From Atopsyche davidsoni (lineage: Eukaryota; Arthropoda; Insecta; Trichoptera; Hydrobiosidae), in NCBI GenBank assembly GCA_022113835.1, contig JAILWY010000026.1:11683001-11747000 (forward strand): a stretch of 64,000 nucleotides of DNA, given 5' to 3'. Both the position numbers and the translations under genes were made by a program. Under the pieces are notes generated by a model, which worked only from the letters and a program-made list of their open reading frames with translations, was not told the DNA's origin and ran no database searches. Below, piece by piece: positions 39,057-49,636 of the stretch (positions are counted from its first letter, which is position 1; each line of letters begins with the position of its first letter).

Positions 39057-40566
39057 CGCTAAACCCCATAGCCTGCGTGCTGAATCAAAAGATATCCACA
39101 CACCTTATTTTAAGCATAACCCTAATAGTAAAATAACTATAAAATAAATCTAAATGATTTTTTTTATAGAACCACTTTTTTAATGTATTGAATAACTTTA
39201 ATTAAATGACAGACTTACAGATAACAGGAGAAAATCACGTCAATGTCTGTAGTAAGAATACATATACATAAACAAACCGCATGTATTGCGTCTTCTATCG
39301 TCCATTCCGATCAGGACAAGTGGAGGAGCTATCGTTTCTGTAGCTTGTTGTAGGAGTATCAGATCTAAACACCAGAGCTTTGTAAGGGAATGATTAGATA
39401 AAAATACTATTGGGCGGCAGCAATACGCAAACTTTTCCTTCCAATATATAACTGCGGTGTAGAAAGACCCGGGGACCCCCTACACTATTTTCCCCTTAAA
39501 AAACCATGAACACTGGCTCAGCATGAGTATATGTTCAGTGAAATGGTCGTCAACTTCCGCAGAGGAGAGGCGCTAGAAATATATCCACATACCGTATTAC
39601 AACCATAAATTGTATTGTAAAATAACTGTTATATAGTATAATATATAATTAATCGTGTAGTGATTTTGTTTTTAAAAAGCGAGCACTTTTTTAATCAACT
39701 TTGATTAAATAGTAGACCGACAGATAACATGAGAAAATCACGTCTATATCTGTAGTAAGAATACAGACAAACAAACCGCACGTATTGCGACGTCCATCAT
39801 CCATTCTGATCGGGACAAGTGGAGGAGCAAGTAAGCTCCAAAACCTGCGTGCAGAATAGAGAGATATCCACATACCGTATTAAAAGCATAATTTTTATCG
39901 GAAAATATCTATTATATAATATAATATATAATGATTTTTTTTTAAAGAAGCGACCACTTTTTGAATCAACCGCGTTATTGCGACGTCCATCAACATTTTG
40001 ATCGGGACAAGTGGAGGAGCAAGTAAAAGCTCCAAAACCTGCGAGCAGAATAAAGAGATATCCACATACCGTATTACAAGCATAACTTTTATTGGAAAAT
40101 AACTATTATATAATGAATCATGAAATAATATTTTTTTAAAGAAGCGAGCACTTTTTGAATCAACATTGATCAAATAGTAGACCGACAGATAACAGGAGAA
40201 AATCACGTCTATATCTGTAGTAAGAATACATATACAAACAAACCGCACGTAGTGCGACGTCCATCGTCCATTCTGATCGGGACAAGTGAAGGAGCATAAG
40301 CTCCAAAACCTGCGTGCAGAATAGATAGATATCCACATACTGTATTATAAGCATAATTTTTACTGAAAAAAAAACTATTATATAATGAATCATGAAATGA
40401 TTTTTTTTTAAGAAGCGAGCACTTTTTGAATCAACATTGATCAAATAGTAGACCGACAGATAACAGGAGAAAATCACGTCTATATCTGTAGTAAGAATAC
40501 ATATACAAACAAACCGCACGTAGTGCGACGTCCATCGTCCATTTTGATCGGGACAAGTGGAGGAGC
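39057..40566. repeat. Imperfect tandem array, unit about 270 bp
   Basis: Five copies share the blocks gatatccacatacc, gcgagcactttttgaatcaa, gtagaccgacagataac, atctgtagtaagaatac and gggacaagtggaggagc. The last block occurs near 39314, 39813, 40004, 40281 and 40551. The third unit is deleted internally (191-bp spacing) and the first two are separated by inserted unrelated sequence. A degenerate half unit (attgcgacgtctatcgtc) occurs at about 38879. Reading frames across it in the minus direction are by-products of the repetition. No transposon termini were seen. Confidence 0.85.
39335..39580. repeat. Insertion-like segment splitting the tandem array
   Basis: This block interrupts the array between units 1 and 2. 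Its end (about 39533-39578) resembles 36465-36510: both carry ttcagtga.atggtc.tcaac followed by a gagga motif. This suggests a dispersed repeat family of unknown type. No target duplication or inverted termini could be fixed. Confidence 0.45.
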
Positions 40567-40771
40567 GAGTACAAACAGTCGGTCCGGCCATCAAACCGGC
40601 ACTTGGCAAAAAAGCCCGAGCCGGGCGCTGTCGCCGGGGCGGGCTTAGCGGCCGATTGACGTGTCGGGTGTTTGCCCGGGCGGCGCAAAGCGGCTCGGTT
40701 TGTTTAGCCCTTGTTAACGCGGACTGTGATTTCTATTTGAACAGCGATCCGGCGATGGCCGAGAGCCGCGC
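40567..40771. other. GC island between tandem array and duplication
   Basis: This is a 200-bp CpG-rich segment (cgagccgggcgctgtcgccg, ggcgatggccgagagccg). It continues into the duplicated unit, so the island's right edge was copied. Confidence 0.5.
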
Positions 40772-41412
40772 CGCGAACCATTTGATTTGTGGGCGTTTTT
40801 GCTTGGCCCCCTGAAACATCGAAGGCGCCCATAGTCCTGTAAACTTTTAACCGAGGCTTCCTTGGGCGCAGTCGGCCGTCAACGCGGAATGATGATATAC
40901 TAGAAAGATAATATTTATATTCATTACGAACAAGAAACGTTTGGTGGTTATTTTGCAGTTTTTTCGTATGATCAATCAATATGGTTTTACGTACTTTACC
41001 TAGTAAACTCTGCTTTTGTTCTATTTGAAGCTATATTTGTATGAATATTGTTTTATGCAATTATCATATTATTGTACAGTATAATATAATATTCCGCGAA
41101 CTATTTGATTTCTGGGCATTTTTGCTTGGCCCCCTGAAACATCGAAGGCGCCCATAGTCCTGTAAACTTTTAACTGAGTCTTCCTTGGGCGCAGTCGGCC
41201 GGCAACGTGAAATGATGATACACTCGAAAGATAATATTTATATTCATTATAAACAAGAAACCTTTTGTGGTTATTTTGCTGTTTTTTTGTATGATCAATC
41301 AAGATGGTTTTACGTTACACCTAGTAAACTCACCTTTTGTTCTACTTGAAGCTTTATTTGTATGAATATTTTTTTATACAATTATCATAATATTGTACAG
41401 TTTAATATAATA
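40772..41412. repeat. Tandem duplication of about 320 bp
   Basis: Copy 1 (40772-41093) and copy 2 (41094-41412) both begin ccgcgaac and end with attgtacag..taatataat. They are about 90% identical overall. A stretch of about 50 bp, from gcttggccccctgaaacatc through gtcctgtaaacttttaa, is identical. The duplicated piece includes the right edge of a GC-rich island (40570-40900) and its AT-rich flank. Confidence 0.88.
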
Positions 41413-43901
41413 GTACTCATAATATTTCCTTGGGAGGTTTGCTATATTTTTGTCATTGATATTCAACGCTACGTTTTTTTCGAGACTTAATTTTTATTTC
41501 TTTTATCGTAGAAATCTCGCTAGAATCCGTTTGGTCAGAATCTTGCGCTCTGAGGTGCGCCCGCCTTCTAGACTTTCCAGCGACTCGACAGTTTCCAGTT
41601 GGACGAAAAAACTTAGCTAATTCCACAGTCGCGTGAGGACAATCAGGCTAATCAAATTAGTTTTCAATTTTCTACGAACCTCAGCATTGGTTACACGATC
41701 AACTCGGCTAGCTTAAGAAAAGCTCCGAATGTAACGCTCGGGAGACTTTACTTTTTATAAACTTATTAAATAAAAACTATTATTCATTTTAAAATAATTA
41801 CATTTTATTACTTGTACTGAAAATATTTTGTTTCTTGAGACCGATTTCTTGTTATAGTAATTATTAATTTGGTAATGAATATAATCAAATCAATACTTTG
41901 AGCAGACGTTTGTAAACATGAATATCAATTAACAGCTTGCGCTCTTGCCTTGTTGGCTTAAGCCATGAAGGCAATATCCATTATCGGATGCACCGCACGC
42001 TCGGCAAATCAAAAACGGTCGGCCGCAGAAACAATCGCAAACGTAAATCTTAATCAATCCAATCATCGATGGAATTTTCCCGGCCATACGATTTAATCAC
42101 TAACAATACCCCAATGTCGAGTCGAGTGTAGTTCCAGTTAATATCGGTTCCTACGGCCGGGGCGGGGTGGCAGCGGGGTGGACTTAATGCCGATTATACG
42201 CTCCGGTACCCGATATGATCCGATAGGGATACCGTTCCCGTTTAACTTGCAAATGTCCAAGATCAATTTCATTAACTATAATCGCTGCAGAGTGTCGGCG
42301 ATGATCGAGGCTTCGATGGCGTCCGGGGATGCGGGGGGTGCGAACATCCCCGCCAGCGCTTGGCGGGTGCGCTCCACGCCTCCCAAACGATACTAGCAAA
42401 AAACACGGAATATTCAGGATGAATAATACGAATCGGTTAATACGGGGAGCAGTATAATTTGTAAATTCTTCTCTCGGAGACGCGAATTACCTTTGAAATA
42501 CAAAAACCGGGATATTATTATTTCCTTTTCGCGGGGGCCTCATATCACTTTAAAGCATTTCTTCTGCGGCCGAGTACGTAGGAATTCAAATTTAAAAAGT
42601 AAAAATGTGTAAAAATTCACCCTCATATTTTATTTAATAACGTAAATGAAACTCCCCAAAGCTCGGCGGCCTCGGCGCGAGTATCCCGAATCCGGCCGAA
42701 AAAAGTGTCAAAAATTAAAATAACGAATCGCAAGAAATATGATTTTTCCGTGGCTCGGCGGGATTTGCGCCCCCGCGAGGCGCGCTCGCCCCGTCTCCCT
42801 CGCGCGCGCGCCGGCCCAGTGGAAGCACTCGCATCCGTCTCCCTCGCACGCTCCCCCGAACACTCCGCGCGGCCTGCCCGGCCGGTCTGGGGTGGATTTC
42901 GGGTAATCAAAAAAATGTGCATCCTGTTTAGGAAAAAGGCTCTTTTATATTACGAGTATTATTAAAGCTTCTTTTATGTCGGAAACAACTTTCTATTTCA
43001 ATTTAAACATTAATTTTGAAGTAAACCAACTTTTGCACGGCACGTATTAAGTTTATGAACGATAATACAGAAAGTATTATCTTCACTTTTATTGTTACTG
43101 AACTTGCAGATTCATTTTGAAAATTATAGTGATAATTCTTAAAAATTATGGTAACTAATTTAATATGGGTATTTTTTTAGTTCTTAACCATAACTGCAAC
43201 ATAAAAATTATTTTATTTTAACAAATATAATTATCACTTAAATAAGCTACTAAACCGTGAATAATCAGCATTTCGTATACCCACTATACAGAGTACCAAT
43301 AAATATATTTTTCAATGTTCTTTATTATATTGTAAATAATCTTTATAGCATATTAGAAGGTTTTTATTGAAAAATTAAATATATATAGTATAATGAGGCT
43401 CTAATGTCAATGTGACGTCCAAATTACACTTTAACGATTTTGTAACATATGGTGACATTTAAATATAATAAGTGTAGCTTAAATATTTATTTTTCTAGCC
43501 GTGACCTTAAAAAACCGCACAAAAGAATATGTATGAGAGTAAACGAAGTGGGGGTAGGGTACAATTGTGTGTTGAAATTCTTTGCGGCAATACATTACAG
43601 CCATTACCTGGCATAGCAGGTCCATCGGCCGCGTAACGAGCCCGGCCGCACTAACTGCCCGGCAAATTGATTTTTCTACGCAAACAAACAATAAATCGCA
43701 CATCACTTATTAACGCAGGCCGGCCATCGCTCTTCGCTCCGAAACGGTGTAACCGCCCCGCATCTCCCATCAATATTGAACGCGAAAACCGCCCTTGGAT
43801 GCAACTTTAATAAATCTCGCTCTGCCGCTCCCACATGCATAATGGATGCCGGGCCTCGCCCCGCTCCCTCCGTTGTCATCCGCCGCCATTTCGATGACTG
43901 C

Positions 43902-43909
43902 TGACGTCA
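43902..43909. promoter_or_regulatory. Full palindromic CRE
   Basis: TGACGTCA occurs in a CpG-rich island (about 43600-43960) that also contains ccgccgccatttcg. It is a complete bZIP (CREB/ATF) half-site pair. Confidence 0.45.
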
Positions 43910-44282
43910 CTCCGCCTCTTGTCGCGCGGCTTGATGTCTGATGCAATATGTGCCGTTGTATACGAGAATATACAATTTTATATATGTACTGTACGACCGA
44001 TTCGTACTGTTTAGCAATCCCGTACATTTAAATGCAAGTTATCAATTGTTAGCACTTAAATTAATTTTCATAGCTACGTAGGTAACTCATGTACGGCATT
44101 CTCGCGTGAATGTGACGCGTGCTGATTTTTGATGAAATAAAGATTAAATAATACAAGCAAATGAATTATATTTTTTACGATGAGTTTGAAAGTACGATTC
44201 TTGAAGTAAAACAAACATATGTTTTTTTTATATATAAAAAATAATGGCGTAGTTTTTGGAATACACGATATTATATTCGAAA

Positions 44283-44299
44283 GCTTTTTTCAGGTATAC
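44283..44299 (+). promoter_or_regulatory. Weak recursive-splice-like site
   Basis: gcttttttcag|gtatac has a good acceptor but a poor donor half. It is listed only as a possible third step. Confidence 0.18.
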
Positions 44300-45009
44300 G
44301 TGACGAAATCTGCAGTAAAAAACGCAATAAAATATACATTGTTTTCTACTTTTTGATATTCAGTCTCAAATGCGTACAATCTTTTATTTTAATGACGATA
44401 CCGGTTTTTCAGTGTAAATGCATTGTGTATCATTAAAGTAAATTCAAATCTATATTAAATAATTTGAATTTCAACAACGATTTCAGTGTAATATAAATTA
44501 TATTTTTTCATACATACCGGCTTTAATATTCCGGGGAAAAGGTAGAAAGCATATTTGTTTCCAGAATATCATTCCTTTGACTTTTACACGAAAAGGAAAA
44601 TAACCAACGCATAATAATATCAAACATAGTTTTTGGTAGATTATTGCATACAAATTAAATATGCTTTTACGCCGAAAAAAGAAAAAACAATATTACGAGC
44701 ACTGCTTGCTTCAATAAGATAACAAAATATTGTTCCTTCTATAAATTAACCAACTAACATATATTTATATATAGTATTAGTATTTTGTAGCATTAATTTT
44801 ATGTTAAATAATTTATTCATTTAATTGTAATTTTACAAAAAAATCTTAAATATTTCATGCTTTGACCAGTTCATGCTTGCACAGGTTTGCGAAATCTTCT
44901 ATTGAAGATTTCCGAGTACGGTAATACTATATCACAGATAGACAGCGAGCTCTTAATATTCATACTTCGGCACGTGATAAATCTACCAGCAAAAAACCAG
45001 TAACCCAAA

Positions 45010-45055
45010 ACCGGAAGTTCTAAAACACTCTGAATGATCCTGCAAAGATGGCCGC
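45010..45055. promoter_or_regulatory. Adjacent ETS and YY1/Pho-type sites
   Basis: ACCGGAAGT (45010-45018) is a full ETS consensus. AAGATGGCCGC (45045-45055) matches the YY1/Pleiohomeotic core. The pair lies at the start of a GC-rich block that continues to about 45200. In animal genomes this combination is typical of promoters and Polycomb-linked elements; which applies here is unknown. Confidence 0.4.
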
Positions 45056-48000
45056 GCATCCTGCGAGGGCAGGGCCGGCGGGGGACACTCGCATTTTTTT
45101 AAAATAAACAAAAATTAAAGCATCCGAAAAACGTTAGCCACCAGGCCCGGCGCGATAATGCCCCGCGTGGGCGGGCGCGGCGGAAGGGCGTTTGGATATC
45201 GCGCACGCTCTTTGTGAATTTTTTTTCAAAAGCTTCAAATGATCGGTGGGTAATTTGGAATGTCTCTCTCTCTCTCTTTTGCTTTTTTCTCTTTTTCACT
45301 CTCACTTTATCCGCAGGAGAAATATTTTTTTTATTAATTTTTATGGTAAATATTCGCATTTTGAAATTGAAAGCGTTCAAAAATTATCAGCGTCGATTCA
45401 AAGAGATTTTTTTTTTTCTAATTTGCAAATTGAACACAAAGGTGTTTTAATATTTGACTTCGGTCTCCTTTTTTTTCTAAATAATACACATTCTCTATGA
45501 AAAGTTATTTTTGGCATTATTAAAATTAAAAAATATGTATATCAATAGTAATTATCTCGCTTGCGTTTTTGCTCTGAATTATTCTTAAATTATATTTAAA
45601 CGTAAGACGTTTAGTTTAAAAGTCATTATTTTAAACATTAAAAATATAGCGGCCCAAAAAATAGGAGAATTTAAATAAAGCCTCTAATTTTTTCGTACAA
45701 TACATTCCCCATTCGAGTCACTTGTGGTAGCGCTTCCATCCGCCTACCCGGCAGGGCGGATGTACCCAGGGATGCTCGTGTCCGCCCCCTCCCCCGCCCC
45801 CTCCCCCGCCCCCTCCACCACCACCTCCGCCACCCTCCTCTCCAGGGGTGGCGCGGGTCTGCATAGCTGAGCCGCCCAGCCGGCCACTCCACTCCACCGA
45901 GAAGTTCAAGACCGACCATCACAGACCCTTAAATAAATATATTATAATTACACGTATATTTACTAAATGAAGTAGAGGTATTATTTTTCAAAATACGTTG
46001 CTTAGTGTACGATTGAATTTTTTTTTTTTTATAGCTAATATCGATGTGACAGAATATCTATGAGCGATTTAAATAAATCCTACGATATTGAGAGTATTTT
46101 CTGCTCACAGATTCTGAACATGCAATATCTTTGCATAAAGTCATCGCAATGAAAACGTTCACTTTGATATTCGTGCAAACGTTTGTATGTATTTAAATTC
46201 CGACTGTGATTCGTTTTCAAAAGTACATAATACGAATCAAATATTCACACCGTGGCGGAGCTCCTGCTCGGCGCGGGCGGGCACGCACCTCCGAATGACG
46301 TCCCTATGTTTCATTCTAATTTGGTTTGCCGGGGCAGCGGGCACGTACCCGCCGCTCGTTTATCCTCAATTTCTATTAGTAGCTTAAATCTTATTGAATT
46401 TCCACTTTAGCGCCTTTTTTATCCGTCTTTTCTCTCGCAGACTCACTTTTTTACTCTCGCTTTTCTCTTATTCGCAGTGTTTTTCGATACGCGATGGAAA
46501 TTCCCTTTGTTCGCGAGGATTTGCAAGTGTAGGGAGTTTCTTCAAATCAATTAAAGGAGTTTCTGTTTTGCTTTCCGGAATGGAATCGTTATTTACTCAC
46601 TGTGAGTCACTCGCAGAGTGCGCCATTAGAGTCGCTCTCGAGATATGGGAAGTGAATTAATAAATATATTTACTTCTCTCATTTTGAGCCGAAATAAAGA
46701 TATACATTTTAATTTTATTAGTGTACGGTAGCTGAGTATACCCATCGATCAATGCGTTGTGTAAACCTCGGATGTTCTCGTAGATTTACCGCTTACGTGC
46801 TCATATCAATTATTATGTTTGTGTGAAATGTACAGCTGTTATTATGGTGTTTATGGTCTAATACATAAATAGTTCAGCCGATACTAAATCATTCCTTTCT
46901 TCCCCTTCATACATTACAGCAAATATGCATGCAATAATCGACTTGAACTTCCACACGACACCGCAGGCGGGCAAACAAAACTCACCTGCGAAATGATTAA
47001 TTACACGATCCATTCCCGCTGGGCCCATTCGTTCTCTCATAAATTGCGCCGAAGCACCGCCACCGTTCCCAATAATCCACACACCTCCGCGCTGGAAGAG
47101 AGCCATTCAAAAACAAACACTCGGGCGGCAAGATTTATTCCCGTTAAGCAGAACTCTCGGCTATCACTTTCCATTTTGCTAATCAACATTAAAAATACAT
47201 TAAGTGCGCGGCCCGCCCTCGCGACTAATGACAGATATACTGGACTCGAAAAAACGCCGGGAGGATTGAAAACAAGCTGAAAATTAAGCTGTATAATGCG
47301 CAACTTCAAATATAGCTTTTAATGAAGATTAAAAGTACGGTATTTAAAAAGTATTTAAAATGACGCAGCGCTTCTTGATTCAACTCGCATTAAATTTATG
47401 ATGCTACCAGATTCCGCTGCGTAATTACCGACAGGATCTTTTATTATTTGAAATTGAAGATTGAAAAATACTAGAATTTATTTCATCCAGTGCAGCACGG
47501 TAACCTAATTCTGCAAAGTGGCAAGTGGGTATCATATCGGAGGGTGGTGATTTAGTATTCACGAATATTTATAGACATTCCGGACCGTATTTCCTTGAGT
47601 CAGCGTCGGCAATAAAACAAGGTGGGAGCGCCCGAGGGCCGCCCCACGCAGGTCTCGACCTGCGGACCCCTGCCTTCTAATCGATCAGGCCCGCAGACCT
47701 GCCGGCATCGCTGGCATATTGCTTCCTTCCTTTAAACTGTTCAACTTTTTCAAAGTGATTTTTTTCCGATTCGGTTTGTTTTTGCCACCCCCGCCCGAGC
47801 CCGGAGTTTGTTGGATATTGATCATTGCCTCCAAATGGACCGTGGCGCGGTGAGAGTGGCTGGGAGCTTCCGTTTTTTTTTTTTTCGAAACGCGCCTGCT
47901 CCTTCGGGATATTGGTTTTGTTTGATGCGAAACGTTTTTCTTGCTTAAATTATTTGTACTGAACATACTACTTTTCGTAGCTTTTGCGAAGCGACTCTGA

Positions 48001-48199
48001 CACGATAAATACGACCCGGCACGAAGTCTACGCGATCGCTCTTCGCATCCACGAGCGATTCCAAGATATAATAATTTGATTTAAGGTGAATAGATTATCA
48101 CTTATTTTTTTGGGTTTGTTCTTAAGTATTCCTGCTCATTACGGTCAAATAAGAGCAGAGCGCTCATTGAGTATTAAATATTCAGGGAAAATTTCAATT
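45056..48199. other. Intron: islands alternating with AT-rich DNA
   Basis: CpG-rich patches lie at 45060-45190, 45710-45920, 46250-46370, 46950-47260 and 47590-47900. A (CT)n run, ctctctctctctctc, lies at 45261-45276. Intervening DNA is AT-rich with T runs. No exon was recognised. Confidence 0.4.
45783..45838 (-). repeat. C-rich minisatellite, quadruplex potential on the minus strand
   Basis: Tandem 12-bp cgccccctcccc units run into cacc and ctcc repeats. The minus strand therefore has repeated GGGGAGGGGGCG. It lies in a GC-rich island, 45710-45920. Confidence 0.85.
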
Positions 48200-49260
48200 T
48201 AAGTTTGAGTCCTCGAGAGTTCGATAAATGACGACGGCGAGTCCGACTGGGCGCGGAGGTAAATTGTCTCCGGTCGCTCCGCGGCAGTGACTCGTGGAAT
48301 TCGAGAGATCCTCTTGCCTGCCCGCGGATCTTAATTGATAATGCTGCAATATGATGGCCGGTGAATGGAGAGAGGAAAAAAGTACATTAGAATAATGGGC
48401 TTACCGGCCGGCGGCGCTCCCCGCCCGCCTTATAAAGACCGAGATTCCCGGTTTCTGTAATATGATATCAGCGGCGCTGCGGACTCGGCACTTTAAAATT
48501 AAATATTTTTTGCGGCAAAAAAGAAGATTAGGGCGCTCGCAAATGAACCCTCATTTTGTTTTCAAATGGTCATTATCAATCACGAAAGCTTTCTGTCATT
48601 TGCAGCGGTAGAAATTCTTTTAAATTGTTTCAACGCCGCGGACATCTGCGCTTTGGTGATTTACAAAAAGAAAAATACTTTTAAGGCTCGAATAGAGATC
48701 TCTGAGAATTCTATTGACGGGCTTTCATAATTCATATTTTCGCGAAAACTTTTAAACTCACGCTTTCAGTCTTCGTAGCTTTTGTGGAAATTAAGGACGG
48801 CTACCCTGCGGGGACACAGACCTTTGATAATCCCGAGACCGTTCCGAATGAGAGCGGTAAAGCCGAGCGCCGCAGCTCGCGGCAGCGTCGACGGCGTCCC
48901 CTCCCGCTGCACGTCGCTCCGTCGAGACGGCTTAATTTTAATCCGAACTTCTTAAACGTCGGCAATTCCGCGAGTCAGCCACCTCCAGCGGCCGCCGCTA
49001 ATTGTTTGACCGCCGGGCCCGGCTTTATATCACCTCGAGAGCGGGAAAAGAAACTTTCCCCGCCCTGCCCCGCCGCGCCCGCGCCCCGCGTATAAGGACT
49101 GCATAATGAATGAACGGTAATTATTCTCGTGTCTCGGGCCCGCGATAGTCGCGTCCCTCTCTTTATTTCCTCCTCGAGCAGTTTCCTCGGACTCGCAGTT
49201 TTTATTGCGCGCCGAGAGGTTCCGCCATGCTAAGCGCGCAGCTCCTCGGGTGTAATGAAG
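48200..49260. promoter_or_regulatory. Dense GC islands just upstream of the RRM2 exon
   Basis: Almost 1 kb of CpG-rich sequence (48220-48500 and 48780-49260) ends 260 bp before the exon. It includes ccttataaagac, aatatgatggccgg, gcggccgccgctaattg and several taat words. The 103-codon frame at 48784 has no recognisable domain. It is probably a cluster of intronic regulatory elements, with an alternative promoter possible because the exon begins with ATG. Confidence 0.35.
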
Positions 49261-49516
49261 GTTTACTTTTTTGAATTTAAATTTTGAACTTATGAAACGA
49301 TCCACTGATGGTTTGATGCTGAGGCTTATGAGGAAGTTAGACTAAAACTTTGGGGGAATTCGCATAAAAATTTACTTCATATTACTATTACTTCATGTTA
49401 TATACTATTGTTTCCAATGATATCCAGCCTTCCTTTCTTTCCGCTTTTTGTTGGTGTAGGTTTTGGTGTGTAAATTGGTTATCTCTGACTGATTTATGGT
49501 TTTTGATTTTTTTCAG

Positions 49517-49609
49517 ATGGTTACCAGGACAAAGAAAATCTTTGTAGGTGGGCTGTCGGCGCCCACGACGCTGGAGGACGTGAAGAACTACTTCGAGCAG
49601 TTTGGCCCG
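49517..49609 (+). CDS. Rbp6: Internal exon of a Musashi-family RNA-binding protein (start of RRM2)
   Basis: This 93-nt exon translates in frame from its first base to 31 residues, starting [18 protein letters not shown] and ending [15 protein letters not shown] is the RNP2 strand of an RNA-recognition motif, and [12 protein letters not shown] is helix 1 with its following turn. This is the opening of RRM2 in Musashi proteins, which bind UAG-containing RNA and control translation. The acceptor is a T-rich tract ending tttcag at 49511-49516; the donor is gtaagt at 49610. Both ends are phase 0. From memory, vertebrate MSI exons cut RRM2 at the same two places. [10 protein letters not shown] is closer to insect Rbp6 than to Drosophila msi, so the symbol is likely but not certain. 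RNP1 and the rest of RRM2 lie on a later exon that I cannot find in the window. The exon's ATG encodes an internal Met in full-length protein. Confidence 0.93.
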
Positions 49610-49636
49610 GTAAGTGTTTCTCAAATCCACTTTCAT

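Larger units (their letters stand above)
41413..45009. other. Intron: islands and AT-rich stretches
   Basis: 41500-41740 is moderate GC. 42100-42400 and 42650-42910 are CpG-rich; 42760-42900 is extreme (cgcgcgcgccggcccag). 43000-43480 and 43980-44860 are AT desert. 43600-43960 is an island with a CRE. No gene is supported. Confidence 0.4.
1..49516 (+). other. Upstream intron(s) of the Musashi/Rbp6-like gene
   Basis: No RRM1-coding exon was found by eye left of the RRM2 exon. I looked for the coding signatures of the MFIGGLSW, RGFGFVTF and KVAFPRRAHPK segments. If none exists here, the intron exceeds 49 kb. Exons as short as about 40 nt are expected in this gene family, so a missed small exon is possible. 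Contents are described in the separate entries. Intron identity rests on strand and phase logic from the recognised exon. Confidence 0.7.

Noticed and set aside
39057..40566. CRISPR-like array
   Set aside because: Units are ~270 bp, wholly repeated with no unique spacers, and the DNA is animal.
39895..40688. Repeated minus-strand frames with the same VDIVIF-like and FCSQVLELL-like words
   Set aside because: The shared peptides come from translating the ~270-bp tandem repeat; no protein family resemblance.
48784..49095. 103-codon frame just upstream of the RRM2 exon as an additional exon
   Set aside because: No RRM or linker similarity, not flanked by a good acceptor/donor pair, and composition explains the open frame.
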